Positions 1 to 8,565 of a stretch of DNA of 64,000 nt are shown here, piece by piece. Numbering within the stretch: the stretch's first letter is position 1; each line of letters starts with the position of its first letter. Origin of the DNA: JAVJUV01 sp047314965 (lineage in GTDB: Bacteria > Pseudomonadota > Alphaproteobacteria > Rhodobacterales > Rhodobacteraceae); assembly GCF_047314965.1 (NCBI RefSeq), contig NZ_JBLBVK010000055.1:1-64000 (forward strand). The letters are read 5' to 3'. The notes under the pieces are model-generated. The model had not been told where the DNA came from and did no database searches. It saw nothing but the letters and a program-made list of their open reading frames with translations. The translations under genes were made by a program, and so were the position numbers.

Positions 1-268
1 CTGTTCGTCACCACTGGCGTGCCACGCGACGAAAGCAACGCTGACCGGGAAAAGGGCCTAGTCAGCACAAGTCATGATCCATGACTATCAGGTCTCTTGT
101 TTTCAGTATGCTTTCGGCATTCACGTCCCTGCTTGCGGGAAGCCATTTGCGGATTCGCCGGATACCGAAAAATCTATCCTTTGAAAGCCTGGTGAAAGCC
201 AAACTTAGACTGCCGACTTCAACGACAGGTCAACTGTCATGTAAGAAACTGATTTATTTAGATTTCTG
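1..268. other. intergenic, no supported gene
   Basis: The open frames here have no recognisable domain, no convincing ribosome binding site and composition poorer in G+C than the neighbouring genes. The stretch lies just 3' of the tRNA gene. I see no integrase, direct repeat of the tRNA 3' end or other sign of an integrated element. Confidence 0.5.
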
Positions 269-344
269 TGGTGCCCCCAGAGAGACTCGAACTCCCGACC
301 CACTGATTACAAATCAGTTGCTCTACCAGCTGAGCTATAGGGGC
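269..344 (-). tRNA. tRNA-Thr (anticodon TGT)
   Basis: Read on the minus strand this folds as a full cloverleaf. The acceptor stem starts GCCCCTA and closes with a matching 3' strand, the D arm contains AGCTCAGCTGGTAGAGC, and the anticodon stem ACTGA/TCAGT holds a 7-base loop with TGT in the middle. The T arm contains GGTTCGA-like GAGTTCGAGTC. The discriminator base is A and the terminal CCA is encoded in the DNA. TGT reads ACA and, with wobble, other ACN threonine codons. Confidence 0.95.
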
Positions 345-387
345 ACGACGCGCTCTCTAGCAACCTTGCGCATCGACGGCAAGATAT

Positions 388-2052
388 TCAGCGCGTGCGC
401 AGCATCTGGCGGGCGACCAGCGCCACCGCCAGCAGGCTGACAGCGATGATCAGGATCGCCGAGGGCGCCGCGTCGGCGATCTTCTCCAGCGTTGCCTGCT
501 CGTGGGCGCGCGTCGCCAGCGTGTTGAAGTTGAACGGCCGCAGAAGGAGCGTCGCCGGCAGTTCCTTCACGCAATCCACGAAAACCAGTAACAACGCCGT
601 CGCGACCGAGCCGCGGATCAGCGGCGCGTAGATCCGCCTCAGCGTGCCGCCGGCCGTCTGACCCAGCGTGCGCGCCGCCAGCGGCAGGCTTGGCGCGACC
701 CGCCCCATCGCGGCATCCGCGGCGCCCTCGGCGATGGCGAAGAACCGCACCGCATAGGCATAGACGATCACCGCGGCTCCCCCGGTCAGCATCAGACCCG
801 GATCGGAGCCCGTCAGCGCCAGAACAGTATCCGCCAGCGCGTTGTCGAAGGCCCCCAGCGGGATCAGCAGGCCAACCGCCAGAACCGCCCCTGGCGCGGC
901 ATAGCCGATCGTGGTCACCGGCAGCAGAAGCCGCGGCAGTTCGCGCCGAGTCAGCCGCGCGCCATAGACAACGAACAGCGAGGCCAGAACCGTCACCACA
1001 GCCGCCGCCCCGCCCACGGCAACCGTGTTCGTCAGGGCCTCGCCCAGCCCCGGTGCCAGCCAGCGTCCGGGGCGCGTCAGCGCATGATGGGCCAGAACCG
1101 ACACCGGCAGCACGAAGCCCGCGATCACTGGAACGGCGCAGAACGCCGTCACCGCCCAGGCCAGACGGCCCTTCAGGCGCACCACCGGAAGATCGCGCTC
1201 GCTCCGCGACATGCGGTAGAACCGGCTGTGCCGGCGGCTCACCTTTTCCAGCGCCACAAGCGCCAGGATCATCGCCAGGATCACGCAGGCGATCTGCGCC
1301 GCACCGCCCGCGTTGCCCGCCTCCAGCCAGACCGAGAAAATCCCCGTGGTCAGCGTCTGCACGCCGAAGAAATCCACCGTCCCATAGTCGTTCACCGTCT
1401 CCATCATCACGATGGCGGTGCCCGCCGCGATGGCCGGGCGCGCCAGTGGCACGCCGATCGCCCAGAACCGCCGGAACGCATTGGCGCCAAGCGCGCGCGC
1501 AACTTCATGGGCGCTGCCCGACTGCTCGCGGAACCCGGCCCGCGCAAGCAGGTAGACATAAGGGTACAGCGACATCGTCAGAACGAATATCGCCGCGTAA
1601 CGCGATCTTATATCTGGAAAAAAGTAATCCCGTGCATCCGCCCAGCCGAATATCGCGCGCAGCCCTGTCTGGACCGGCCCGGCAAATTCCAGAAAGTCCA
1701 CCAGCGCATAGGCGCCCAGGTACCCCGGCACGGCCAGCGGACATAACAGCGCCCATTCCAGCACCTTCTTGCCCGGAAAGGCGTACATCACCACCAGCCA
1801 CGCGGTCAGCGTCCCGATCACCGCCGAAAGTCCCCCGACCCAGACCATCACCACCAGCGTGTTCGCCGCATAGCGCGGCAGGCTGGTCGACATCAGGTGC
1901 CCCCAGATGTTCTCGGTCGGGTGAAAGGCGATCCAAACCACCGACAGGATCGGCATCAGGACCAACGCCGCGATCAGCAACGCGCCAAGAGACCAGCCGC
2001 TCGGCAGGCCCGGCACGCCGAGGCGCGGTAGTTGAGTCTTTTCGTCGGTCAT
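388..2052 (-). CDS. Fe(3+)-type ABC transporter permease (FbpB/AfuB family)
   Basis: 554-residue integral membrane protein with two copies of the binding-protein-dependent permease domain in one chain, as in FbpB/AfuB-type ferric iron permeases. About twelve hydrophobic segments are visible. EAA-loop-like stretches follow the pattern ARALGANAFRRFWAIGVPLARPA near residue 195 and ARTLGQTAGGTLRRIYAPLI near residue 460. The family moves ferric iron or related substrates from a periplasmic binding protein into the cytoplasm. No binding protein or ATPase lies beside it in this window, so it may be an orphan permease or its partners lie elsewhere. Substrate is inferred only from family shape; thiamine or phosphonate-type permeases share this architecture. 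Confidence 0.8.
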   Translation of the reverse strand: MTDEKTQLPRLGVPGLPSGWSLGALLIAALVLMPILSVVWIAFHPTENIWGHLMSTSLPRYAANTLVVMVWVGGLSAVIGTLTAWLVVMYAFPGKKVLEWALLCPLAVPGYLGAYALVDFLEFAGPVQTGLRAIFGWADARDYFFPDIRSRYAAIFVLTMSLYPYVYLLARAGFREQSGSAHEVARALGANAFRRFWAIGVPLARPAIAAGTAIVMMETVNDYGTVDFFGVQTLTTGIFSVWLEAGNAGGAAQIACVILAMILALVALEKVSRRHSRFYRMSRSERDLPVVRLKGRLAWAVTAFCAVPVIAGFVLPVSVLAHHALTRPGRWLAPGLGEALTNTVAVGGAAAVVTVLASLFVVYGARLTRRELPRLLLPVTTIGYAAPGAVLAVGLLIPLGAFDNALADTVLALTGSDPGLMLTGGAAVIVYAYAVRFFAIAEGAADAAMGRVAPSLPLAARTLGQTAGGTLRRIYAPLIRGSVATALLLVFVDCVKELPATLLLRPFNFNTLATRAHEQATLEKIADAAPSAILIIAVSLLAVALVARQMLRTR

Positions 2053-2143
2053 CGCCCCGAAGGTCTAGAGCGAAACGGGTTTCCCTGTCCAGTGACCGCG
2101 GCTATCCTTCGGCCACGGGCAGAGAAGAAATCGACGCAGGCAC

Positions 2144-3022
2144 ATGAACATCGTCTTCCACCTCGGAATGCATTGCACCGACGGCGGCCTGCTGATCCGC
2201 TCGCTACTGCAAAACCGTGCCGCCCTTGCCGCCGATGGCATCTGCCTGCCCGGCCCCATGCGCTACCGCGAACTTCTCGGGGAGACCTCGACGCGGTTGC
2301 GCGGCGAACCGGCCCCGCCCGAGACCGAGGCAATGATCCTCGAGCGTATCGCCGCCGCCCCCGGCACCGAACGGGTGGTGCTCTCGAACGAAAACTTCCT
2401 TTGCCGCTCCGATGTCGCGCTCGGCCGGGACTGTCTTTATCCGAAAGCGATGAAATCGGCCTGGTTGCGCCAGTGTCTGCCCTCTCACGAGGCCGAGTTC
2501 GCCATCGCGCTTCGGAACCCGGCTTCTTTCCTGCCCGACCTCATCGCCGGGCTCGGCGGCCCTCCTCCGCCCGAGGACCTTCTGGCCGAGGGCGTCTTTC
2601 TCGACGATCTGCGCTGGTCCGACGTGATCCGCCGCATCGCCGAGGCCAACCCCGGCTGCCCGATCACCGTCTGGTGTCACGAAGACACGCCCTTCCTCTG
2701 GCCGCAAATCCAGCGGGAACTGGCCGGTCTCGACCCTTCGCACACGCTCGACGGCGCGCTCGACATGGCCGAAACCATCATGACGCCGGAAGGCTACACG
2801 CGCCTGTCCGAGTTCCTCGAAACCCGCGACGTCCGCGTCGAAACCCGGCGCCGCCGCGCCATCGCGGCCTTCCTCGATGCCCATGCGCTCGAAGACCAGA
2901 TCGAAGCCGAAATCGACCTGCCGGGCTGGACGGAGGAGACGGTCGAGACCCTGACCGCGCTCTACGACGAAGATGTCGAGGAAATTGCGCGCATGCCGGA
3001 AGTCACCTTCCTGGACGCCTGA
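2144..3022 (+). CDS. hypothetical protein, sulfotransferase-like N-terminus
   Basis: 292-residue soluble protein. The first strand and loop (FHLGMHCTDGGLLIRSLLQ, residues 5-23) resemble the nucleotide-binding start of sulfotransferase-fold proteins, where a histidine and a Thr/Gly-rich loop precede a helix. The usual lysine of the PAPS loop is not obvious. The C-terminal half is acidic and helical without a known signature. No transmembrane segment or signal peptide is visible. It stands alone, divergent from the iron-type permease and convergent with GapR. Function is unknown; a degenerate sulfotransferase-like fold is my best guess. Confidence 0.6.
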   Translation: MNIVFHLGMHCTDGGLLIRSLLQNRAALAADGICLPGPMRYRELLGETSTRLRGEPAPPETEAMILERIAAAPGTERVVLSNENFLCRSDVALGRDCLYPKAMKSAWLRQCLPSHEAEFAIALRNPASFLPDLIAGLGGPPPPEDLLAEGVFLDDLRWSDVIRRIAEANPGCPITVWCHEDTPFLWPQIQRELAGLDPSHTLDGALDMAETIMTPEGYTRLSEFLETRDVRVETRRRRAIAAFLDAHALEDQIEAEIDLPGWTEETVETLTALYDEDVEEIARMPEVTFLDA

Positions 3023-3150
3023 CTTTTCAGAGAGTTGCGCGTCAAAGCTCAGGCACATGGGCGTCGCATGCACCCTTGCGCGGCCCGATCCGCCCAAATC
3101 CTTAACAGGCTGTTCATTTTCGGAGCGTGCGAGCAGTTAACCCCGGGGTC

Positions 3151-3182
3151 CGTATGGCAGGTTGCCATACGTTTTGCCGACG
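3151..3182 (+). repeat. intergenic repeat family, copy A
   Basis: A perfect 9-base inverted repeat, CGTATGGCA (3151-3159) and TGCCATACG (3163-3171) around a 3-base spacer, is followed by TTTTGCCGACG. The run TGCCATACGTTTTGCCGAC recurs almost exactly near 27243 and, in the opposite orientation, near 53690. This copy lies between two convergent genes. Confidence 0.7.
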
Positions 3183-3295
3183 CTCCGCAGACGCCTTGCC
3201 GACCGCCCCTGTCGCTTGTTTTCCTCACCCGTTAACGCCGGGGCGCGATTCGGCCCGCCGGGGACCGCGCGCAGGGCAGCGAACGTTGCGCTGGA

Positions 3296-3553
3296 TCACA
3301 TCCCAAGCGCTTCCTTGTACATCTCGAGAACCGCCTCTTCTTCGGCAATCTCGTCGCGGTCCCGTTTCCGAAGCGCGATGACTTTCCGCATCACCTTGGT
3401 GTCATACCCCCGCCCCTTGGCCTCGGCCATGACCTCTTTCTGCTGGTCCGCGATATCCTTCTTCTCGGCCTCAAGCCGTTCGAAACGCTCGATAAATTGC
3501 CGCAACTCATCGGCGGTGACGCGGTAGCTCTGGTCGGGGGCACTGTCGTTCAT
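3296..3553 (-). CDS. gapR: GapR-family DNA-binding protein (DUF2312)
   Basis: 85-residue basic/acidic coiled-coil protein that matches the DUF2312 family, whose Caulobacter member GapR binds overtwisted AT-rich DNA and helps topoisomerases relieve positive supercoils. Family signatures seen are LRQFIERFERLEAEKKDI near residue 18, the glycine-containing KGRGYDTKVMRKVIALRK (residues 43-60) and an acidic C-terminal helix. The ATG at 3553 is preceded by an AGAGAGG ribosome binding site. A longer in-frame extension upstream has no such site and is out of character with the family, so I reject it. It is a single gene, divergent from the next small membrane protein. Confidence 0.9.
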   Translation of the reverse strand: MNDSAPDQSYRVTADELRQFIERFERLEAEKKDIADQQKEVMAEAKGRGYDTKVMRKVIALRKRDRDEIAEEEAVLEMYKEALGM

Positions 3554-3674
3554 CGGAAGCCTCTCTGGGGTACTGGAACCCGTTCGATAGCGGTCCGGGG
3601 CCGCCGCTTCAAGGGCTTGCGAAGCGCGGCCCAAGCGATTACCACCCCCCGGTCCCGAAGTGGCGGAGAGTGGC

Positions 3675-3890
3675 ATGGAAAATCTGATCTGGATCGGCGC
3701 GCTGGTCACGCTTCTCGGTGTCGGGGGACTGGTCTGGTGCGTTGCGACCGCGATGCGCGCCAAGCGTCAGGGTCTCGATGAAAACGCAATGAAATCAAAG
3801 CTTCAGACGGTCGTGGCCGTCAACATGGGCGCGCTCTTCCTCTCGGCCATCGGCTTGATGATGGTCGTCGTCGGGATCCTGCTGGGCTAG
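3675..3890 (+). CDS. small two-helix membrane protein
   Basis: 71-residue protein with two hydrophobic helices (about residues 4-22 and 43-68) joined by a short basic loop, so probably an inner-membrane hairpin. The start at 3675 is chosen because GGCGGAGAG lies just upstream; a start five codons earlier would put the site inside the gene. Its stop overlaps the stop of the convergent FadB-like gene by four bases. Similar short proteins are common in this order but no function is known to me. Confidence 0.7.
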   Translation: MENLIWIGALVTLLGVGGLVWCVATAMRAKRQGLDENAMKSKLQTVVAVNMGALFLSAIGLMMVVVGILLG

Positions 3891-5977
3891 GAATTCAGGT
3901 CGTCGAAGGTCTTTTCCGACCGGATCAGATCCTGGAAGATCGGGTCCGGAGGCGCAATCCGCGCCGACTCCTGTGACAGCTCCACAAGCACGTCGCGCAC
4001 CTCGGAAAGCCCAAGAAGATCAGCGGCATACATCACGCCGCCTGTGCGCCGCGCAAAGCCCAGCGCATGCACCGCGACCATGTCGATATCCGCCGGACGC
4101 CGGACGATCCCCTCCGACAGCATCTGCGCCCCCGCGCCCGCCATCGCCGCCACGCAACGTATCCGCACCTCGCCATCGCTGAGCGTGCGCGTACTGATGC
4201 TCTTGGCGGCCCGGTCCGCCTCGATCAGCGCCGTCACTTCCGGGTCCTCGACGCCCATCTTTCCACGCTGCTGATACAGGAAATAGCCACGGCCCACCGC
4301 CAACCCGGTCCGCCCCGCTGCGATCAGCGCCGCGTCCAGACCGCTTCCCCGCGCGCCCTCGGCGCCCCGGTTGCCATTGTCGCGCTTCAGCCCGACGATG
4401 TCGCGGAACGTGAACGAGCCATAGGGCAAACCCCAGTCCCGCAGGGCCGTGTCGATCTGCAACACGCGACCGCCGTCTTCCAGGCAGAGGTCAGCCGCCG
4501 CGTGAAGCGCCGCAACCAGCCGCGAGGCCACACTGTAAGGCTTTGGTTTCACGTCAAGAATAAGCCTGTCCAGCTTGCGCATCAAGGCACGCGCCGTCGC
4601 CACGGCCTTCGGGCCAGTCTTGTCCGTCACGGCGAATTCCACCAGCCGGTTCTGCCTCAGGCCCGTGGGGAAGCGCATGCTGACCACGTCTGCTTCACGC
4701 CCCGTCCCGGCAGCGACTTCAGCCGGATCGCTCCCTTCGAGGCCAAGCGCCAGAACTGACCCCTCGCGCATGGACGTATCCAGTTCCTTCACCCTCTCGG
4801 CAGAGGCGGAGGCGAACGGATCCACCACGATGTCGGAATCGATCAGCTTGCTGAACCCGCTGACCGCATGCATCCGGTCAAGGATCTGCTCCACCCCGTC
4901 TTCGGTCATCTTGCTGGCCGCAACGCGCGCATCGAAATGCTCGATGATCCGCGACACGCCGGTTTCCAGCGCCTCGTCGCTGTCCTCGGCGACCGTCACG
5001 TCGAAACCGGCATCAAGACACAGGACCGCAAGCTCGGCGCCCTCGGCCTGCGCGCCGATCACCGCCACGCTTTTCAAGGGGCGTGACCCGACCCGGCCCT
5101 CCCAGCGTGTGGCGGCCTGAAGCTGCCGCTCGGCCGCGAAGATATGCCTCAGAGAGCGGGAATGGTCCGAGTTTACAAGGTCTTCGTAGGCGGCCAACTC
5201 CAGCCCGCGCCCGATATCATAAGGCAGAAGAAGCGCCGACTCGACACATTCGATCAGGCGCAAAGGCGCCTCCAGCGGCGATTTCGCGGCGATCTTCCGG
5301 TGCTGCGCAACCGCCTCCAGGAACGCCGTCCCCTCGCCCAGCCGGTCCCGCCGCGTCGAGGAACGCCGCAGGCTCCCGGCGCTGTCGGCCAGCTTGCGCG
5401 CGGCTTCGACCGCCGCCTCCAGCGTGTCGCCCGCCGCCAGAATGTCGGCCAGTCCCAGCTTGGCCGAGCTATCGCCCGAAACCGCGCGGCCGCTCAGAAG
5501 CATCTTCAGCGCGGCAACGCCCCCCACAACCTTGGGCAATCGCTGCGTGCCACCGGCCCGCGGCACCAGCCCGACCGTGATCTCCGGACTGCCAAGGCGG
5601 CTCGCCGGATGCACGACCCGAAGATGCGCCGCCAGCGCCAGTTCCAGACCGCCCCCCAGGGCCGAGCCACGGATGGCCGCGACCACCGGCTTGTCACAGG
5701 CTTCCACCCGGTCGCAGAGCGCGCCCAGATCGGGCACATCCGGCTCGTCGGCCTCCGAGGCCGAAGCACCGGCCGCAAAGACATCCCCGGCCCCTGCCAG
5801 CACGATCGCGCGCACCGCGTCATCCGCTTCGGCGGCATCCAGTTCAGCGACCAGTTTCGCTCGAATTTCGGCAGTAAGCGTGGCCAGTGGCGGATTGTCG
5901 ATCGTGAGAATGACCACGTCGCCGCGAGCCTCGCGACGCACCGTGTCGGCCGAAATCACCTGCTCTTCCTTGCCCAT
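3887..5977 (-). CDS. FadB-like enoyl-CoA hydratase / 3-hydroxyacyl-CoA dehydrogenase, dehydrogenase half degenerate
   Basis: 696-residue protein with the FadB/FadJ order: crotonase domain (about 1-200), linker, 3-hydroxyacyl-CoA dehydrogenase NAD domain (about 305-480) and C-terminal domains (about 490-600). In the crotonase half the oxyanion-hole motifs FAAGASASE and GGGLELAL and the second acid in GSPEITVGL are present, so hydration of enoyl-CoA is plausible. In the other half the Rossmann glycine motif reads GAQAEG instead of GxGxxG, and the block that should contain the catalytic histidine (HFF-P) reads RFPTG. The dehydrogenase activity is therefore doubtful. It follows the 70-residue gene at 6047 on the same strand by about 70 bases. 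Confidence 0.85.
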   Translation of the reverse strand: MGKEEQVISADTVRREARGDVVILTIDNPPLATLTAEIRAKLVAELDAAEADDAVRAIVLAGAGDVFAAGASASEADEPDVPDLGALCDRVEACDKPVVAAIRGSALGGGLELALAAHLRVVHPASRLGSPEITVGLVPRAGGTQRLPKVVGGVAALKMLLSGRAVSGDSSAKLGLADILAAGDTLEAAVEAARKLADSAGSLRRSSTRRDRLGEGTAFLEAVAQHRKIAAKSPLEAPLRLIECVESALLLPYDIGRGLELAAYEDLVNSDHSRSLRHIFAAERQLQAATRWEGRVGSRPLKSVAVIGAQAEGAELAVLCLDAGFDVTVAEDSDEALETGVSRIIEHFDARVAASKMTEDGVEQILDRMHAVSGFSKLIDSDIVVDPFASASAERVKELDTSMREGSVLALGLEGSDPAEVAAGTGREADVVSMRFPTGLRQNRLVEFAVTDKTGPKAVATARALMRKLDRLILDVKPKPYSVASRLVAALHAAADLCLEDGGRVLQIDTALRDWGLPYGSFTFRDIVGLKRDNGNRGAEGARGSGLDAALIAAGRTGLAVGRGYFLYQQRGKMGVEDPEVTALIEADRAAKSISTRTLSDGEVRIRCVAAMAGAGAQMLSEGIVRRPADIDMVAVHALGFARRTGGVMYAADLLGLSEVRDVLVELSQESARIAPPDPIFQDLIRSEKTFDDLNS

Positions 5978-6046
5978 GGCTTTTCATACGCCAACGGGGA
6001 CAAAAAACAAGGCTGCGTGACCTTGATCCGCGCGGGTGTCCGCCGG

Positions 6047-6259
6047 TCAGACGGGCACGTTGTCCCACATGTCGTCGGCCTCGTCAGGCTGAGGGACAGG
6101 CACGACCCGCACCGGGGAAATCCGCACGACAGAGGGATTTTCAAAGCGGGCTCGAAGCAGAGCCTTCAGCTCGGGAGCACGTTCAGGATGCGCGATCAGG
6201 GTCTCGACGATCCTGTCCATCTCATCTTCCCACTTCGCCTGGCGCATCAGCTGTGTCAT
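6047..6259 (-). CDS. small hypothetical protein
   Basis: 70-residue soluble protein, acidic near both ends with a helical, arginine-rich middle (HPERAPELKALLRARF). A strong GGGAGG ribosome binding site sits seven bases before the ATG at 6259, which supports it as a real gene. It runs in the same direction as the FadB-like gene and probably shares its transcript. I do not recognise a family. Confidence 0.6.
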   Translation of the reverse strand: MTQLMRQAKWEDEMDRIVETLIAHPERAPELKALLRARFENPSVVRISPVRVVPVPQPDEADDMWDNVPV

Positions 6260-6395
6260 GGCAAAACCTCCCTGCGAGCCTTTTCAGCCGCTCTACCTAC
6301 GGTAGATTAACAGATGTTTCATGACAGACATGTTATCCTGCCGCAGGTTGCAGGCAGAAAAGGACAAACGTCCAAATAACGTGCAAAATGATGAA

Positions 6396-6722
6396 TTATC
6401 GACCAGTCAGAGGTCGGCAAAATTCCGCGTAAAGCACATTTATAATCGGTCGGACGCGGGTGTCGGCCAGTGAATAGTAAACGATTCGCCCGTCTCGACG
6501 CGCCGTTACAAGCCCCTCACCACGCAAACGCGCCAGTTGTTGGGACACATAGGCTTGCCCCAGACCAATCGCGTCTTCCAACTCTCCGACGTTCTTTTCG
6601 CTCTCCAGAAGATGGCACAACAAAAGAAGCCTAGAAGGATTGGATAACGCACGCAGACAGGTCGAAGCCTCTTGCGCGGCATCGGCCATCACATCGTGAT
6701 CGATAACAGCATCGAAACTCAT
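6396..6722 (-). CDS. bigR: persulfide-sensing ArsR-family repressor (SqrR/BigR type)
   Basis: 108-residue winged-helix protein of the ArsR family. The recognition-helix region is LGQAYVSQQLARLRGEGLV (about 54-72) and the wing is ARRDGRIVYYSL. It has cysteines at 22, 36 and 102. The pair 36/102 is 66 residues apart, the same separation as the redox cysteines of SqrR (41/107), which form a polysulfide bridge and release DNA when sulfide or persulfide rises. It is divergent from the persulfide dioxygenase operon, which it most likely represses together with itself. The metal-binding motif of classical ArsR/SmtB sensors is not evident. Confidence 0.88.
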   Translation of the reverse strand: MSFDAVIDHDVMADAAQEASTCLRALSNPSRLLLLCHLLESEKNVGELEDAIGLGQAYVSQQLARLRGEGLVTARRDGRIVYYSLADTRVRPIINVLYAEFCRPLTGR

Positions 6723-6779
6723 GGCATCACATCTCTACTCAACCAACATGCATCCGGACGATAACTCAGGCTACTCTTG

Positions 6780-6810
6780 CAATCCATTCAAAAAAATGCA
6801 TATGATTGAA
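6780..6810. promoter_or_regulatory. candidate SqrR/BigR operator and blh promoter region
   Basis: An AT-rich stretch in the divergent intergenic region holds two overlapping inverted repeats: CAATC (6780-6784) with GATTG (6804-6808), and TTCAA (6787-6791) with TTGAA (6806-6810). The palindrome ATGCAT lies in the centre. ATTC at 6786 followed after eight bases by GCAT is one base from the ATTC-N8-GAAT pattern I recall for SqrR. It ends about 18 bases before the blh start, where a repressor would block transcription. Confidence 0.55.
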
Positions 6811-6828
6811 AAGCACTAGGAGATCATC

Positions 6829-7698
6829 ATGCATCCAGTTGTTACAGCATTCTTCGATGAACCCACAAACACAATTTCGTATGTGGTCAAGGACCCGACA
6901 GGCTCGTCCTGTGCAATCATAGATAGTGTGCTGGACTTCGACTACTCATCCGGACACACGGATACCGAGAGCGCCGACGAGATCATCGCCTTCGTCGAGA
7001 AGGAGGGTCTGAAGGTCGAATGGATCCTCGAAACCCATGTCCATGCCGACCATCTCAGCGCCGCGCCGTACCTTCAGCAGCGGCTGGGCGGCAAGATCGG
7101 CATCGGCGAGAAGATCACCGTCGTGCAGGACACGTTCGGCAAGGTCTTCAACGAGGGCACCGAGTTTCAGCGTGACGGCAGCCAGTTCGACAAGCTCTAC
7201 GTCGAAGGCGACAGCTTCCATATCGGACAGTTGCGCGGCGACGTGCTTCACACCCCCGGACACACGCCCGCCTGCCTCACCTACGTGATTGGCGACGCGG
7301 CCTTCGTGGGCGACACGCTCTTCATGCCCGATTTCGGCACCGCGCGCTGCGATTTTCCGGGCGGATCCTCGGAAACGATGTACGAAAGCGTCCAGAAGAT
7401 CCTGTCTCTTCCCGACGCCACGCGCATTTTCGTCGGCCACGACTACAAGGCGCCGGGCCGGGACGAATACGCATGGGAAACCACAGTCGGCGAGCAGAAG
7501 GAAAAGAACGTCCATGTCGGCGGCGGAAAGAGCAAGGAAGAGTTCGTCACCATGCGCGACGCGCGTGACGCCACCCTTGCAATGCCGAAATTGATCATTC
7601 CCTCGCTTCAGGTGAACATGCGCGCGGGAAATATGCCGGAACCGGATGCACAGGGTGACGTGTTCCTGAAGGTGCCGGTCAACAAGCTGGGAAAGTAA
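6829..7698 (+). CDS. blh: metallo-beta-lactamase-fold persulfide dioxygenase (Blh/ETHE1-like)
   Basis: 289-residue MBL-fold enzyme. The metal motif THVHADH lies at about residues 68-74, followed by HTPGHTP (about 141), the GDTLF aspartate and the VGHDY histidine (about 204). Length and the long C-terminal tail match Blh enzymes, which oxidise glutathione persulfide to sulfite. AGGAG at 6818 gives a well-placed ribosome binding site. It is the first gene of a four-gene run with two sulfur permease halves and a DUF442 protein, divergent from the SqrR/BigR-like repressor, so induction by sulfide or persulfide is expected. Confidence 0.88.
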   Translation: MHPVVTAFFDEPTNTISYVVKDPTGSSCAIIDSVLDFDYSSGHTDTESADEIIAFVEKEGLKVEWILETHVHADHLSAAPYLQQRLGGKIGIGEKITVVQDTFGKVFNEGTEFQRDGSQFDKLYVEGDSFHIGQLRGDVLHTPGHTPACLTYVIGDAAFVGDTLFMPDFGTARCDFPGGSSETMYESVQKILSLPDATRIFVGHDYKAPGRDEYAWETTVGEQKEKNVHVGGGKSKEEFVTMRDARDATLAMPKLIIPSLQVNMRAGNMPEPDAQGDVFLKVPVNKLGK

Positions 7699-7701
7699 AA
7701 C

Positions 7702-8127
7702 ATGCCAATTGAATGGATTTATGGCCTCGTCGGCGGGGTCATAATCGGAGTGGCGGCGGCCGTTTACCTTCTGGTGAACGGCCGCATCATGGGGGCGTCT
7801 GGGATCATCGGCGCCCTTGTCGACGGGACCGCGAAGGACAGCTGGTCCGAGCGTGCCGCCTTCCTCGCCGGTCTCGCCATAGTTCCCGGCATCATGGCCA
7901 TGGTGATGGGGGGCGCGGACACCCACATCACCGGCAACGTCGTCGTTGTGGCGCTAGCCGGGCTTCTGGTGGGCGTCGGAACGCGGATCGCGAACGGCTG
8001 CACCTCGGGGCACGGCGTCTGCGGCATCAGCAGGTTCAGCCTTCGCGGCATCGTCGCAACGGTTTTCTACATCGGCGCAGGCGGCCTTATGGTGGTCTTC
8101 GCCCGTCACATTCTGGGGATCGTCTGA
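7702..8127 (+). CDS. pmpA: YeeE/YedE-family sulfur transporter half (PmpA-like)
   Basis: 141-residue membrane protein with about four hydrophobic helices. The diagnostic motif GTRIANGCTSGHGVCGISR (about residues 92-110) carries the conserved cysteines of the YeeE/YedE (TsuA/PmpA) family, which move thiosulfate or other reduced sulfur compounds across the inner membrane. It starts three bases after blh and its stop overlaps the start of the second half-transporter, so the two are translationally coupled and probably form one channel. Confidence 0.85.
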   Translation: MPIEWIYGLVGGVIIGVAAAVYLLVNGRIMGASGIIGALVDGTAKDSWSERAAFLAGLAIVPGIMAMVMGGADTHITGNVVVVALAGLLVGVGTRIANGCTSGHGVCGISRFSLRGIVATVFYIGAGGLMVVFARHILGIV

Positions 8128-8558
8128 TGCGGCTCTTGTGGTCTTTCATTGCCGGCGGAATTTTCGGCGCCGGCCTTCTCATCTCCGGCATGACCGACAC
8201 GCGCAAGGTTATCGGGTGGCTTGATATCTTCGGAAGCTGGGATCCGACGCTGGCCTTCGTGATGGCCGGCGCCGTGGTCGTCATGGGCATCGCCTGGCAG
8301 ATCGCCGCCCGCCGCGGCCAGCCTGTTCTCGGCGGCGCATTTCCCGAAGCGCCCGCACCGCGCGTCGGGCGCAACCTCGTGATCGGCTCGACGCTGTTCG
8401 GCATGGGCTGGGGCCTGGCCGGGCTCTGCCCCGGCCCGGCGATCGCGTCCCTCTCCTGGGGAGGTACAGGCGGGCTGGTCTTCGTGGCCGCAATGGCCCT
8501 TGGCATGTTCGCCGCTCCGCCGCTAAAGTCGCGGCTGGAACAGCAACAGGCGACGTGA
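8127..8558 (+). CDS. pmpB: YeeE/YedE-family sulfur transporter half (PmpB-like)
   Basis: 143-residue partner of the preceding gene. It has about four membrane segments, the motif LLISGMTDTRKVIGWLD near residue 17 and GMGWGLAGLCPGPAIASL near residue 92, where the single cysteine sits in the family motif. The start at 8127 is the ATG overlapping the previous stop (TGATG). An in-frame extension upstream is a shadow of pmpA. Split YeeE/YedE halves next to an MBL persulfide dioxygenase are the usual form of this sulfur module. Confidence 0.85.
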   Translation: MRLLWSFIAGGIFGAGLLISGMTDTRKVIGWLDIFGSWDPTLAFVMAGAVVVMGIAWQIAARRGQPVLGGAFPEAPAPRVGRNLVIGSTLFGMGWGLAGLCPGPAIASLSWGGTGGLVFVAAMALGMFAAPPLKSRLEQQQAT

Positions 8559-8565
8559 GTAGTCC

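Noticed and set aside
269..344. tRNA-Thr as attachment site of an integrated element
   Set aside because: No integrase gene, direct repeat of the tRNA end or change in composition is visible in the window.
690..2147. 485-codon plus-strand frame opposite the iron-type permease
   Set aside because: Arg/Pro/Ser-rich low-complexity product with no motif; the minus strand encodes a clear two-domain permease.
3554..3763. N-terminal extension of the GapR gene to 3763
   Set aside because: It overlaps the divergent small membrane protein gene, lacks family similarity, and the internal ATG has a good ribosome binding site.
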